Program-made: the position numbers and the translations under genes
In this document: in pieces, positions 23,494 to 32,337 of the stretch
Layout of the letters: every line of letters starts with the position of its first letter
How positions within the stretch are numbered: the first letter of the stretch is position 1
Notes under the pieces: model-generated
Database searches by the model: none
What the model was told of the DNA's origin: nothing
Seen by the model: only the letters and a program-made list of their open reading frames with translations
Source of the DNA: CAZQFV01 sp964592645
Lineage (GTDB): Bacteria; Chloroflexota; Chloroflexia; DTKN01
Direction of reading: 5' to 3'
Assembly (NCBI GenBank): GCA_964592645.1
Contig: CAZQFV010000012.1
Coordinates: 42,827 to 106,826, forward strand
Length of the DNA: 64,000 bases

Positions 23494-24946
23494 CCCGGCC
23501 CTCCCGCCCAAGATCGGGGGCGCCCGGCCCCTCCAGGCCGGCCATCCGCCGGCCGGCCGCCAACAGCTCCTGCACCCGCTCTACACTGCCGGCCTCGGCA
23601 TACATCCGCACCAGCGGCTCCGTCCCCGAGGGACGCACCAGCAGCCAGGAACCGTCGGCGAGCGTGTACTTGTACCCACGCTCATCCAGGGAAGCCTTCA
23701 CCGCCTGCCCCAAGAGCGCCTGGGGCACATCCGCGCGCAGCCGGCCCAGGATGTCGTCGGCGCAAAGCCCCGCGCAGGGCAGGTCGCGCCGCTCGTAGTA
23801 GTGTTCCCCCACCTGCTCGAACAGGTAGGCGACCAGCTCGGAGGGCGTCCGCTCCAACCGCACCATCATGTCCAGCAGGAAGAGGGCCGCCAGCACGCCG
23901 TCGCGCTCCGGGATATGGTGAAAGAAACCAAAGCCCCCGCTCTCCTCGCCCCCGATGAGCGCGTCCTTCTCCACCATCTGGGCGCCGATGTACTTGAACC
24001 CCACCGGGGTCTCGAACACCGGCAGGCGATAGCGCGCCGCCAGCCTGTCGACCATCGCCGTGGTGGAGATCGACTTGACGATCGGGCCGCGCCAGCCCCG
24101 GACCTCCAACAGGTACAGGGTGAGCAGGGCAAAGACCCGCAGCGTATCGACATAGTTGCCCTTTTCGTCGACCAACCCGACGCGGTCGGCGTCGCCGTCC
24201 AGGGCCAGGCCGGCATAGGAGCCGCTGTCGCGGACCACGGTACACAGCTTGATCAGGTTATAGGCCAGGGGCTCGGGGTTCTTCATCCCCGGGAAGACCG
24301 GGTTGCGTTCGCCGTGGATCTCGATCACGCGGGTGGAGCCGCCGCCCAGCAGCGCCGGCAGGTAGCCGATGCCGGCACCGTACATCGGGTCGACGATCAC
24401 CGTCAGGCCGGCCTGGCGGATGCGCTCCAGGTTGACCAACGCGGCGAGCTGCTCTTGGTAGGCGGGGAACGGGTCGAAGGTGACGATCATCCCTGCCTGT
24501 TGGGCCTCGGCAAACGGCATGGAACGCACCGGCGTGCGGTCCACCAGCGACTCCACCTCGGCCACCATCTCCGGGGGCGCCGAGGCGGCGTACTCACTCT
24601 TGATCTTGAAGCCGTTGTAGCGCGGTGGGTTGTGGCTGGCCGTGATCACGACGCCCCCGGCGGCCTTCCGCGGCAGGATCGCGTAGGCCACGGCCGGCGA
24701 GGGGCAGGCCTTCTGGCAGAGAAAGACGGGGATGCCGTTCCCCGCCAGCACCTCGGCGACGGCCGCGGCAAAATCCTCGGAGGCGAAGCGCTGGTCGTAG
24801 CCGACAACCATGCCGCGCCGGGCCAGGTTGTGGGCCAACAGGTAGTCGGCCAGGGCCTGGCTGACGCGGCGGACGTTGGCGAAGGTAAAGTCGGCAGCAA
24901 TGACTCCTCGCCAGCCGTCGGTGCCAAAGCGGATGGGGTCGGGCAT
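23486..24946 (-). CDS. phosphoglucomutase/phosphomannomutase family protein
   Basis: This 486-residue phosphohexomutase is paralogous to the adjacent glmM. It has IRFGTDGWRGVIAADF at the start, the phosphoserine loop VITASHNPPRYNGFKIK near residue 105, the metal loop LALDGDADRVGLVDEKG near 250, the sugar loop IGGEESGGFGFF and the phosphate loop VRPSGTEPLVRMYAE. The GEESGG form and length fit phosphoglucomutases or phosphomannomutases that supply glucose-1- or mannose-1-phosphate. The ATG follows GGAGG. It is co-transcribed with and overlaps glmM. Confidence 0.92.
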   Translation of the reverse strand: MPDPIRFGTDGWRGVIAADFTFANVRRVSQALADYLLAHNLARRGMVVGYDQRFASEDFAAAVAEVLAGNGIPVFLCQKACPSPAVAYAILPRKAAGGVVITASHNPPRYNGFKIKSEYAASAPPEMVAEVESLVDRTPVRSMPFAEAQQAGMIVTFDPFPAYQEQLAALVNLERIRQAGLTVIVDPMYGAGIGYLPALLGGGSTRVIEIHGERNPVFPGMKNPEPLAYNLIKLCTVVRDSGSYAGLALDGDADRVGLVDEKGNYVDTLRVFALLTLYLLEVRGWRGPIVKSISTTAMVDRLAARYRLPVFETPVGFKYIGAQMVEKDALIGGEESGGFGFFHHIPERDGVLAALFLLDMMVRLERTPSELVAYLFEQVGEHYYERRDLPCAGLCADDILGRLRADVPQALLGQAVKASLDERGYKYTLADGSWLLVRPSGTEPLVRMYAEAGSVERVQELLAAGRRMAGLEGPGAPDLGREGRGA

Positions 24947-25042
24947 GCGGGCCTCCCAGGAGTCGATTCAGGGCCCAAGGCGGAGAGGCCGGGAAACCGC
25001 GTCCCCGCGCGTCGCCGGCCCCCTGGGCGATATAGGAGCCGC

Positions 25043-26887
25043 TCAGGCCGCCGCGGACGGATGGGACACGCCGGTCGCGGCCAGGAGGTCCTGCAGCTCC
25101 TGGCCCTCCAGCGTCTCCACCTCGGTCAGGCGGTGGGCGATCCGGTCGAGCGCGGTGCGATGCTCCTCGATGAGGCGGCGGGCCCGGTAGTAGGACTCCT
25201 CGACGATGCGGCGGACCTCCTCGTCGATAGCCCGGGCGGTCCCATCGCTGTAGTCGCGCTGCTCGCCGATCTCGCGCCCCAGGAAGACCAACTCGTCTTT
25301 CTGCCCGTAGGCGATGGGGCCGAGGGTCTCGCTCATGCCGAACTCGGTGACCATGCGGCGGGCCATCTTGGTGGCGCGTTCGATGTCGTTCTCCGATCCG
25401 GTGGTAATGTCGCCAAAGACGAGCTGCTCGGAGGCATAGCCGCCCATCGCATAGGCCAGGTCGCCCAGGATCTTGCGCCGCGGCATCAGGTAGCGGTCTT
25501 CCTCGGGCAGAGCCATGGTATAGCCCAGGGCAAAGCCGCGGGAGACGACCGAGATCTTGTGTACCGGGTCGCACTCCTCGATCAGGTGAGCCACCAGGGC
25601 GTGGCCGGCCTCGTGGTAGGCGATGACCCGTTTCTCCTCGTCGCTGATGCGGCGGTTCTTGCGCTCCGGGCCGGCGACCACCTTCTCGGCGGCCTCCTCC
25701 AGCTCCGCCTGGCCGATCTGCTTACGGTTGCGGCGGGCGGCCAGGATGGCGGCCTCGTTGACCATGTTCGACAGGTCGGCCCCGGAAAAGCCCGGGGTCT
25801 GGCGGGCCAGGATCTCCAGGTCCACGTCGGAGGCCAGCGGCTTGCCGCGAGTATGCACCTTGAGGATCTCCATCCGCCCGCGCATATCCGGCCGATCCAG
25901 GATCACCCGGCGGTCGAAGCGTCCGGGGCGCAGGAGGGCCGGGTCGAGGATATCGGGGCGGTTGGAAGCGGCGACGACGATGACCGAGGTGTTGGTGTCG
26001 AACCCATCCATCTCCACCAGGATCTGGTTGAGGGTCTGTTCGCGCTCGTCGTGGCTGCCGCCAAGCCCGGTGCCGCGCTGCCGGCCGACGGCGTCGATTT
26101 CATCGATAAAAACGATAGCCGGAGCGTTCCGTTTGGCCTGATCGAAGAGATCGCGCACGCGACTGGCCCCCACGCCGACGAACATTTCCACGAACTCGGA
26201 ACCAGAGATCGAGAAGAACGGCACTCCGGCTTCGCCGGCGACGGCGCGGGCCAGCAGCGTCTTGCCCGTGCCCGGGGGGCCCATCAGGAGCACGCCGCGG
26301 GGGATGCGCGCCCCCAGGGCGGCGAACTTTTCGGGGTATTTCAAGAACTCGACAACCTCGGAGAGCTCCTGCTTGGCCTCGTCCACCGCGGCCACGTCGG
26401 CGAAGGTGATCTTGGGCTTGTCGGCGGAAAAGAGGCGGGCCCGGCTCTTGCCAAAGGAGAGGGCCTGGTTGTTCGAGCCCTGGGCCTGGCGCAGGAAGAA
26501 AAAGATGATCACCATAAAGATGATCGGCAGGATCAGGTACGACAGCGGGCCGATGATCGTCGTCCAAAAGGAGGGCGACTTGACCTCGATCTCGGGCATG
26601 TTCTCCAGCGACACGCCGGCGTCCTGCAAAAGCTTGTACAGGCTATCCTGCGATTCCTTGCGGGAAACGCCGCGCGGTCGAGCTGCATCGACATACTCGA
26701 TCTCCAGCCGCTGTTGGTCATCGCCGACGGTGATCTTTTTGATCACCCCGCCCTGGCGGGCCTCGGCCAACACCTGGTTCAGCTGTACTTCTTCCGTGCG
26801 CGGCGGGCTAAAGTAGTTAAAAATCAGCGCGACGACGGCGATGATAATGATCAGGTATACAATACCAACGGTCCAACGACTTCCCAT
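25043..26887 (-). CDS. ftsH: ATP-dependent zinc metalloprotease FtsH
   Basis: This 614-residue membrane protease has two N-terminal helices (VGIVYLIIIIAVVALIF and a second near residue 110), and a periplasmic loop between them. The AAA domain has Walker A GPPGTGKTLL near residue 202, FIDEIDAVGRQRG, and the second-region-of-homology stretch ending RPGRFDR. The zinc site HEAGH is at about residues 423-427. FtsH degrades misassembled membrane and regulatory proteins. I chose the ATG at 26887, ten bases behind GGAGG, rather than a TTG two codons upstream. It has its own TTGCGT-17-TATAAT promoter. Confidence 0.97.
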   Translation of the reverse strand: MGSRWTVGIVYLIIIIAVVALIFNYFSPPRTEEVQLNQVLAEARQGGVIKKITVGDDQQRLEIEYVDAARPRGVSRKESQDSLYKLLQDAGVSLENMPEIEVKSPSFWTTIIGPLSYLILPIIFMVIIFFFLRQAQGSNNQALSFGKSRARLFSADKPKITFADVAAVDEAKQELSEVVEFLKYPEKFAALGARIPRGVLLMGPPGTGKTLLARAVAGEAGVPFFSISGSEFVEMFVGVGASRVRDLFDQAKRNAPAIVFIDEIDAVGRQRGTGLGGSHDEREQTLNQILVEMDGFDTNTSVIVVAASNRPDILDPALLRPGRFDRRVILDRPDMRGRMEILKVHTRGKPLASDVDLEILARQTPGFSGADLSNMVNEAAILAARRNRKQIGQAELEEAAEKVVAGPERKNRRISDEEKRVIAYHEAGHALVAHLIEECDPVHKISVVSRGFALGYTMALPEEDRYLMPRRKILGDLAYAMGGYASEQLVFGDITTGSENDIERATKMARRMVTEFGMSETLGPIAYGQKDELVFLGREIGEQRDYSDGTARAIDEEVRRIVEESYYRARRLIEEHRTALDRIAHRLTEVETLEGQELQDLLAATGVSHPSAAA

Positions 26888-26920
26888 GCGCAAGCCACCT
26901 CCAGCACATATTGCCTGCCC

Positions 26921-26949
26921 ATTATACCCCCAAAGGGAGCAAAACGCAA
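26921..26949 (-). promoter_or_regulatory. ftsH promoter
   Basis: On the minus strand TTGCGT (26949-26944) and TATAAT (26926-26921) are 17 bases apart, about 35 bases before the start codon. Confidence 0.65.
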
Positions 26950-26973
26950 GGCGCGCGGATCACCAACGCGACG

Positions 26974-27002
26974 TTGACACCCCCTGTGCAGTATGCTATA
27001 GT
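26974..27002 (+). promoter_or_regulatory. promoter of the small TPR gene
   Basis: TTGACA (26974-26979) and TATAGT (26997-27002) are 17 bases apart, with TATGC before the -10 element. It is divergent from the ftsH promoter. Confidence 0.7.
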
Positions 27003-27095
27003 AGCGACAGCCGCCCCAATTGACCCCTTCGGGCCGGGGGGCCGGCCGGACAGGGCATCTTGTCGCGCGCGTCCACGCCCGGGCGCAGAGGAACT

Positions 27096-27500
27096 ATGGC
27101 CGTCTGGTCATTCCTGGCTACAACTTGGTGGATCTACTGGGGTCAGCTCTTTCGCTCCCTGGGCAATCGCTTGGCCTGGCGCGAAGGCTACCTGTTGGCC
27201 GTAGCCTGTTTCACGCGCGGTCTGCGGCACGCGCCCCACCATGCCTCCCTGTACTTCTGGCGGGGCACCCTGCACTGGCGTGAGCTGGGCAACAGCCCCC
27301 AGGCCGAGACCGACCTGAGCCAGGCCATCGCCCTGGCCCCGCAGATGGCCCGCGCCTACCTGAACCGGGCCTTTGCGCGGTGGTACGCCATCCCCCCGGA
27401 CCGCGTGGGCGCCGCCGAGGACTTTCGGGCCTACCTGGCGCGCAGCAACGACCCCTACTGGCGCGGCGTCGCCCAGGAGCACCTGCAGCAGCTTCCCTAG
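27096..27500 (+). CDS. small TPR-repeat protein
   Basis: This 134-residue protein starts at the ATG at 27096 behind GAGG. The N-terminal 20 residues are aromatic and hydrophobic (WSFLATTWWIYWGQLF) and may anchor it to the membrane. About three TPR-like helix pairs follow: YLLAVACFTRGLRHAP, ASLYFWRGTLHWRELGN with AETDLSQAIALAP, and RAYLNRAFARWY. Such proteins mediate protein contacts. No partner is suggested by the neighbours. The 3' end overlaps the convergent PSP1 gene by 4 bases. Confidence 0.75.
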   Translation: MAVWSFLATTWWIYWGQLFRSLGNRLAWREGYLLAVACFTRGLRHAPHHASLYFWRGTLHWRELGNSPQAETDLSQAIALAPQMARAYLNRAFARWYAIPPDRVGAAEDFRAYLARSNDPYWRGVAQEHLQQLP

Positions 27501-28699
27501 CCCTGGGGCTTTTTCGCCGTGGGCAGCCGCCGACGCGGCCGCCGGCGGCGGGACGTTTCCGCCCGCTCCGCCGGCCTTTCCGGGGCCGGCCGCCGCTCCG
27601 CGGGCGGCTTGCCGCCGGGCGAACCCCGGTGGGGCCGCCGCCCCGGGCCAGGCGGGGCCGGCTTGCGCTCCGGGCCCGCTGCCACCCCAGGCGATCGCTC
27701 CGCTCCCGGACGGCCCCCGACCGCGCCCTCCGCTCCCCCTTTCTTCCGGCGCCGGCGGCGCCGCGCCCTGTCCCCTCCAGCGGCCGCCTCGGCGGCCGCC
27801 TCCCGCGCCGGCCCCATCCCGACCTCCTCCACCACCTCCTCCTCAAACGAGTACCCCTCGGCCGGCCGGGGACCCGACAGCCGCCCCTCCAACTCCAGTT
27901 GCTCCACCTGCGCCAGATCTTCGGCCTGGACCTCAACCAGCACCCCCGGGCGCACCTCCACCGTGACCGACTCGCGCGGCACACTGACCGCCACCACCGT
28001 CCCCCGGCCCCGCAGCGTGGTCACCTCTTGCCCGACATCGGGCAGGCCCGACTTGATCTCGCGGTACTGATCGGCCTCGTAGCTCAGGCAACAGAGCAGC
28101 CGGCCGCAGACCCCCGAGATCTTCATCGGGCTCAACGGCAGGTCCTGCTCCTTGGCCATGCGCACCGAGATGCGCGTAAAGTCCTGCAGGAAGGTGGCGC
28201 AGCACAGCTCCCGCCCGCACGAGGCAATTCCCCCCAGCAGGCGGGCCTCGTCGCGGGCGCCGATCTGCCGCAGCTCGATGCGCGCCCGGAACTCGCGGGC
28301 CAGCTCCCTGACCAGGTCGCGGAAGTCCACCCGCTTCTCCGCCGTGAAGTAGATGGTCAGCGAGCGCCCGTTGTAGGTATACTCCGCTGCCACCAGACGC
28401 ATCGGGATCCCGGCCTCGGCCACCTTTTCCCGGGCCCGGGCCAGCACCTCGGCCTCCTTCTCCCGGGAACGCTCCATCCGCCGCAGGTCCGACTCGTTGG
28501 CCAGGCGCACGACGGGCTTCAGTTCGCCGCGGACGTTCTCAGCGGCCACCTCGCTCGGGGCGAACAGCACCTGCCCCAGGTCCTGGCCCCGAGACGTCTC
28601 CACAACGACCCAGTCCCCAACGCGGAGGTCCATGTCCGCGGCGTCGAAATCGTAGAACTGCCCAGCATGCCGCAGGCGCACACCCACGATCCTTGGCAA
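27497..28699 (-). CDS. PSP1-domain protein (YaaT/RicT-like) with basic tail
   Basis: This 400-residue protein starts at a TTG with GGAGG six bases upstream. Residues 1-245 form the PSP1 domain: GVRLRHAGQFYDFDA, DWVVVETSRGQDLGQVLFAP, LTIYFTAEKRVDFRDLVREL, IGARDEARLLGGIASCGREL, and the Cys cluster CGRLLCCLSYE. In Bacillus, YaaT (RicT) works with YlbF/YmcA, binds FeS clusters and affects RNA maturation. The last ~120 residues are an Arg/Pro/Gly-rich disordered tail that could bind RNA. It sits 32 bases behind holB, the common partner order (holB-yaaT) in Gram-positives. Confidence 0.88.
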   Translation of the reverse strand: MPRIVGVRLRHAGQFYDFDAADMDLRVGDWVVVETSRGQDLGQVLFAPSEVAAENVRGELKPVVRLANESDLRRMERSREKEAEVLARAREKVAEAGIPMRLVAAEYTYNGRSLTIYFTAEKRVDFRDLVRELAREFRARIELRQIGARDEARLLGGIASCGRELCCATFLQDFTRISVRMAKEQDLPLSPMKISGVCGRLLCCLSYEADQYREIKSGLPDVGQEVTTLRGRGTVVAVSVPRESVTVEVRPGVLVEVQAEDLAQVEQLELEGRLSGPRPAEGYSFEEEVVEEVGMGPAREAAAEAAAGGDRARRRRRRKKGGAEGAVGGRPGAERSPGVAAGPERKPAPPGPGRRPHRGSPGGKPPAERRPAPERPAERAETSRRRRPRRRLPTAKKPQG

Positions 28700-28731
28700 A
28701 ATATCCTCCCCGGGGAGTGTCCCCGCTGCTC

Positions 28732-29742
28732 TCAGATCACCACGGCCGGCAACTGCAGGAACAGGTCCTCGAAGACCAACCGCGGGTTGACCTGCTCCAC
28801 CAGCTGCTTCTGGGCCTGGCGCAGGGCGCCCATGCCCTGCAGCACTCGCTCCGCGGCGACCTGTTGGGCCGCCGCACGCAGTCCCTCCAGCCGGTCGACA
28901 TTGACCACCGTCTCGGCGCAACCCCGGCTCACCACCAACAGGTCGCGCCACCAGCCCTGCCACGCCGCCATGCGCTCCAGGACCTCCTGGTGGTTGCCCC
29001 GCCTCCACCTCCGCTCCTGCTCCTCGGCGTCGTTGAAGCGCTCCAGCAGGCCGGCGCCCAGCAGCCGGGTCAGCGCGGCCAGGTGCTCCTCGCGGCGCTG
29101 CAGCACGGCGGCGTCCTGCAGCGCCTGGACCGCCCAGCCCAGCCGCCCCTGGCTGAGCGCGGCCAGGAGCGTCGCCCGGTCCTCCGGTGCTCCCCAGCGT
29201 CCGATCAGCGCCTGCCGCACCTCGCGCCGGGACAGGGGGCGGAGTGTCAGTAACTGGCAGCGCGAGACGACGGTCTCCAGGAGCAGGTGATCGGAGAGCG
29301 CCGCCAGCAGGATGACGACAAAGCTCGGGGGCTCCTCCAGCGTCTTGAGCAAGGCGTTCTGGGCCTCCGGCGTCATGGTCTCGGCGTCCTCGATGAGGTA
29401 CACCTTGCGCCGGCCGGAAAAGGGCCGCTCGGCCATACCGCTGCGCATGGCGCGCACCGCCTCGATGCCCAACGTGCGCCGGCCGCCCGGCTGGACCTCC
29501 AGGCTCAAAGGGCGCACGTCGGGGTGCCCGCCCGCTTCCACCCGTCGGCAGGAGGGGCACGCGCCGCAGGGCCGCTCCTCCGGGGCCTCGCAGAGCAGGG
29601 CCTGGGCGAACCAACGGGCCAACGTGCCCTTGCCCACCTGGGGAGGGCCCGTGAACAGGTAGGCATGGGCCACCTGCCCTCGCGCCAACTGGCGCGTGAG
29701 CAGGTCGAGCGCCCAGGAATGGCCGACCACCATGTTCACCAT
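28732..29742 (-). CDS. holB: DNA polymerase III delta-prime subunit
   Basis: This 336-residue clamp-loader protein has a P-loop AYLFTGPPQVGKGTLARWFAQALLC, the zinc-binding CGACPSCRRVEAGGHPD near residue 70, the VYLIEDAETMTPEAQNALLKTLEEPP stretch (DEAD-box-like and SRC region) and the usual helical C-terminal domain. The Walker A Thr is kept, but the middle of the loop is PQVGKG. The delta-prime subunit is normally a weak ATPase or inactive. The gene is followed by the PSP1 gene in one operon. Confidence 0.9.
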   Translation of the reverse strand: MVNMVVGHSWALDLLTRQLARGQVAHAYLFTGPPQVGKGTLARWFAQALLCEAPEERPCGACPSCRRVEAGGHPDVRPLSLEVQPGGRRTLGIEAVRAMRSGMAERPFSGRRKVYLIEDAETMTPEAQNALLKTLEEPPSFVVILLAALSDHLLLETVVSRCQLLTLRPLSRREVRQALIGRWGAPEDRATLLAALSQGRLGWAVQALQDAAVLQRREEHLAALTRLLGAGLLERFNDAEEQERRWRRGNHQEVLERMAAWQGWWRDLLVVSRGCAETVVNVDRLEGLRAAAQQVAAERVLQGMGALRQAQKQLVEQVNPRLVFEDLFLQLPAVVI

Positions 29743-29784
29743 GGCAACCTCATAGGGCTTCGCCGAGCGCCTTCCTGTCCCAGC

Positions 29785-30705
29785 CTAGTGCCGGCGCGGC
29801 GTGTTCGCCGCCAGGACGACCCCCAGGGCCATCGAGACCAGCTTGACCTCGTGCAGGTCGGCCCGCGAGCTGATGACCAGGGGCACCTTGGCGCCCATCA
29901 CCACCCCGGCCATGCGTCCGCGCACAAAAAAGGTGATCACCTTGGCCACCAGGTTGCCCGTGTCCACATCGGGGACGACCAGGATGTCGGCGCGGCCGGC
30001 CACGGCCCCGCCCACCCCGGCGATCTCGGCCGCCTTGGGCGAGACCGCCGTGTCCAGGGCCAGCGGCCCGTCGACCAAGGCTCCCTCCACCCAGCCCTGC
30101 CCGGCCATCTTGGCCAGGGCCAGGGCATCCAACGAGGCGGGGATGTGGGGGCTGAGCATCTCCGAGCCCGCCAGCAAGGCCACTCGCGGCTCGTCCATCC
30201 CCAGGCGATGGGCCAGCTCGACCGCGTTGCGGATGATATCCAGCTTCTGATCCACCGTGGGCGAGATGTTGACCCCGCCGTCGGTGATAAAGATGAAGCG
30301 GTCATACCCCGGCACCTCGAACACCCCGACGTGGGAGAGCAGGTTGCCCGTGCGCAGGCCGATATCCTTGTTCAGGACGGCGCTCAGCAGGCTGCCCGTG
30401 CTGACGGAGCCCTTCATCACGATGTCGACGGCATCCTCGCGGGCCAGCGCCACCACCCGGCGGATCGTCTTTTTGCTGTCCGGCTCGTCGAGCAAGCTCA
30501 TCCCGTACAGGCTGATACCGTGTTCCTCGGCCGTCCGGTACATCTTGTCCAGGCTGCCCACCAGGGTACACTTGACAAAGCCCTCCTTGGTCGCGTCCTG
30601 GGCCGCCAGGAGCACTTCGTGTTCCTCGGCTCCGGCGATGGCGATGCGCTTGGGCCCCAGGTGCTTGGCCTCGGCCAGCAGCTGATCAAAGTTGGTGATG
30701 GCCAT
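29785..30705 (-). CDS. ptb: phosphate acetyl/butyryltransferase family protein
   Basis: This 306-residue protein starts at ATG 30705 with GGAGG upstream. It matches phosphotransbutyrylase in size and pattern: IAIAGAEEHEVLLAAQDATK at the start, VDIVMKGSVSTGSLLSAVLNK, SHVGVFEVPGYDRFIFITDGGVNISP and the late DILVVPDVDTGNLVAKVI. The enzyme interconverts acyl-CoA and acyl phosphate in fermentation. No butyrate kinase gene is adjacent. Acetyl versus butyryl specificity cannot be decided. Confidence 0.88.
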   Translation of the reverse strand: MAITNFDQLLAEAKHLGPKRIAIAGAEEHEVLLAAQDATKEGFVKCTLVGSLDKMYRTAEEHGISLYGMSLLDEPDSKKTIRRVVALAREDAVDIVMKGSVSTGSLLSAVLNKDIGLRTGNLLSHVGVFEVPGYDRFIFITDGGVNISPTVDQKLDIIRNAVELAHRLGMDEPRVALLAGSEMLSPHIPASLDALALAKMAGQGWVEGALVDGPLALDTAVSPKAAEIAGVGGAVAGRADILVVPDVDTGNLVAKVITFFVRGRMAGVVMGAKVPLVISSRADLHEVKLVSMALGVVLAANTPRRH

Positions 30706-30751
30706 TGGACCTCCTCGTCCTTGGAACTGTCCTGATCGAGTACCCGCGGGC

Positions 30752-30780
30752 ATTCTACCATGGCGCCGGGGTTTTTGCAA
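30752..30780 (-). promoter_or_regulatory. promoter of the phosphotransbutyrylase-type gene
   Basis: On the minus strand TTGCAA (30780-30775) and TAGAAT (30757-30752) are 17 bases apart, with ATGG before the -10 element. Confidence 0.5.
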
Positions 30781-30789
30781 AGCCGGCGT

Positions 30790-30818
30790 TTGACAGGGAC
30801 GCCGGAGCATGCTATCCT
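30790..30818 (+). promoter_or_regulatory. promoter of the membrane zincin gene
   Basis: TTGACA (30790-30795) and TATCCT (30813-30818) are 17 bases apart, with CATGC before the -10 element. Confidence 0.65.
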
Positions 30819-30851
30819 AGGGCTATGCCGTCACCGTGAGGAGCCACATCG

Positions 30852-32270
30852 ATGTCCCGAGCCTGGCAGATTATCATCCTGATCCTCCTTCTCCTCTCCA
30901 TCGTGGCCAACGTGGGCCTGCTATGGCTCTACACCCGTGTCCCCTCCCAGGTGCAGCCGCTGCGCGACGAGTTGGACCGCCAGGCCCAGGAGTTGGCCGC
31001 GGCGCGCCAGGAGCGCGACCGCCTCGATGAGCAGGTGCAGACATCGGCGGCGGAAAAGGCGCAGTTGGAGGAGGAAAACGCCCGCCTGCAGGCGGAACTG
31101 GCCTCCCTGCGGGACATCCAGGACCCCCTGGAGAAGCTGGACCTGCTCGAGGCGGAGGTCCGCGCGCTGCGCCGGCTCGTCCCGCCGCGGCCCGTGGAGC
31201 GGACCTTTGTCAGCCGCGAGCAGTTGCGCGCCTTCCTGGAGGAAGAGTTCGCCGCCCAGAACCAGGAAGAGGAACTGGCCGGCCGCGCCCAGGTCCTGGC
31301 CCTGCTCGGCCTGCTGCCGCCGGACACCAACCTCTATGCCCTGCTCCTGGACCTGTACACCGAGCAGGCGATCGGCTTCTACGACCTGGAAGGCAAAAAA
31401 ATGTACATCGTCGGCCGGGAGCTGGGCCCGCTGGAACGGCTGACCTTTGCGCATGAGTACGTCCACGCCATCCAGGATCAGCTCTTTGACCTGGGAAAGC
31501 AAGTGGAGGCCGTGGGGGACGATTTCGACCGCGCCCTGGCCCTGGAGGCGCTGGCCGAGGGCGACGCCTCGCTGGCCATGGTCCAGTACCTGATGGCGCA
31601 CCCCGCGGAGCTCGCGGCCTCCGACATCCTGAGCAAGAGCCTGGGCAGCGACTCGTCGCGGCTGCTGGCCGCGCCGGCCGTCGTCCAGGCCGAGCTGCTC
31701 TTCCCCTACGAATCCGGGCTGCGCTTTGTACTACCGGCCTACACCCAGCGCGGCTGGTCCGCGGTCGACGCCTTGTGGGCCGATCCCCCGCAGTCGACGG
31801 AGCAGGTGCTGCACCCGGAGCGCTACCCGGAGGACACGCCGGCGCTGGTGAGCCTGCCGCGGCTGGCGGGCGTGCTGGGGGCGGGATGGAAGAAAGCCGG
31901 CGAGGACTCCCTGGGCGAGTTCCTGCTGCGGCAGCACCTGGCGCTCTTCCTGGACGAGGAGCAGGTGGACAACGCCGCCACCGGCTGGGGGGGCGACCGC
32001 TATGCCCTCTACGTCCAGCCCGAGCGCCGGGAGTCCTGCCTGGTGCTGCGCATCGTCTGGGACGATCGCACCGAGGCCGACGAGTTCACGGCGCTCTACC
32101 GGGCCTACGCCAACGCCCGCTACGGGCAGGAGGTGAGCGGCCGGCCCATCGACGGGCTGTGGTGGGACGGCGTGCCCGGCTTCTACCTGGAGCAGACCGG
32201 GAAAGAGGCCTGGATGATCTGGGCCCCGGACCGGGAGACAGCCGAGGGTGTAGCCGGGCAGCTGCGGTAG
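30852..32270 (+). CDS. membrane-anchored coiled-coil protein with HExxH metallopeptidase-like motif
   Basis: This 472-residue protein has one N-terminal helix (IIILILLLLSIVANVGLLWLY), then a coiled coil (residues ~35-110) rich in Glu/Gln/Leu/Arg. A folded extracellular domain follows, with HEYVH at residues 201-205 in LTFAHEYVHAIQDQLFDLG. Further down EALAEGDASLAM provides a plausible third ligand or catalytic acidic cluster. This arrangement fits a gluzincin-like peptidase held at the cell surface. No named family is certain. A Pro/Thr-free C-terminal ~150 residues may form a separate beta domain. It stands alone between divergent and convergent genes. Confidence 0.75.
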   Translation: MSRAWQIIILILLLLSIVANVGLLWLYTRVPSQVQPLRDELDRQAQELAAARQERDRLDEQVQTSAAEKAQLEEENARLQAELASLRDIQDPLEKLDLLEAEVRALRRLVPPRPVERTFVSREQLRAFLEEEFAAQNQEEELAGRAQVLALLGLLPPDTNLYALLLDLYTEQAIGFYDLEGKKMYIVGRELGPLERLTFAHEYVHAIQDQLFDLGKQVEAVGDDFDRALALEALAEGDASLAMVQYLMAHPAELAASDILSKSLGSDSSRLLAAPAVVQAELLFPYESGLRFVLPAYTQRGWSAVDALWADPPQSTEQVLHPERYPEDTPALVSLPRLAGVLGAGWKKAGEDSLGEFLLRQHLALFLDEEQVDNAATGWGGDRYALYVQPERRESCLVLRIVWDDRTEADEFTALYRAYANARYGQEVSGRPIDGLWWDGVPGFYLEQTGKEAWMIWAPDRETAEGVAGQLR

Positions 32271-32337
32271 GAGCGTCCGATTCGCCGCATCTTTCGAGCC
32301 GTGGCCGCCACACGGGGCCCTGTCGGCCAGGCCGCGC

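Noticed and set aside
23177..26977. A 1266-codon open frame on the plus strand
   Set aside because: It is antisense to glmM, the phosphohexomutase and ftsH, has an Arg/His/Gly-rich shadow composition and no ribosome site or domain. It is a by-product of high GC content.
27497..29614. A 705-codon extension of the PSP1 gene
   Set aside because: The N-terminal 300 codons are an off-frame shadow of holB. The TTG at 28699 with GGAGG fits the PSP1 start.
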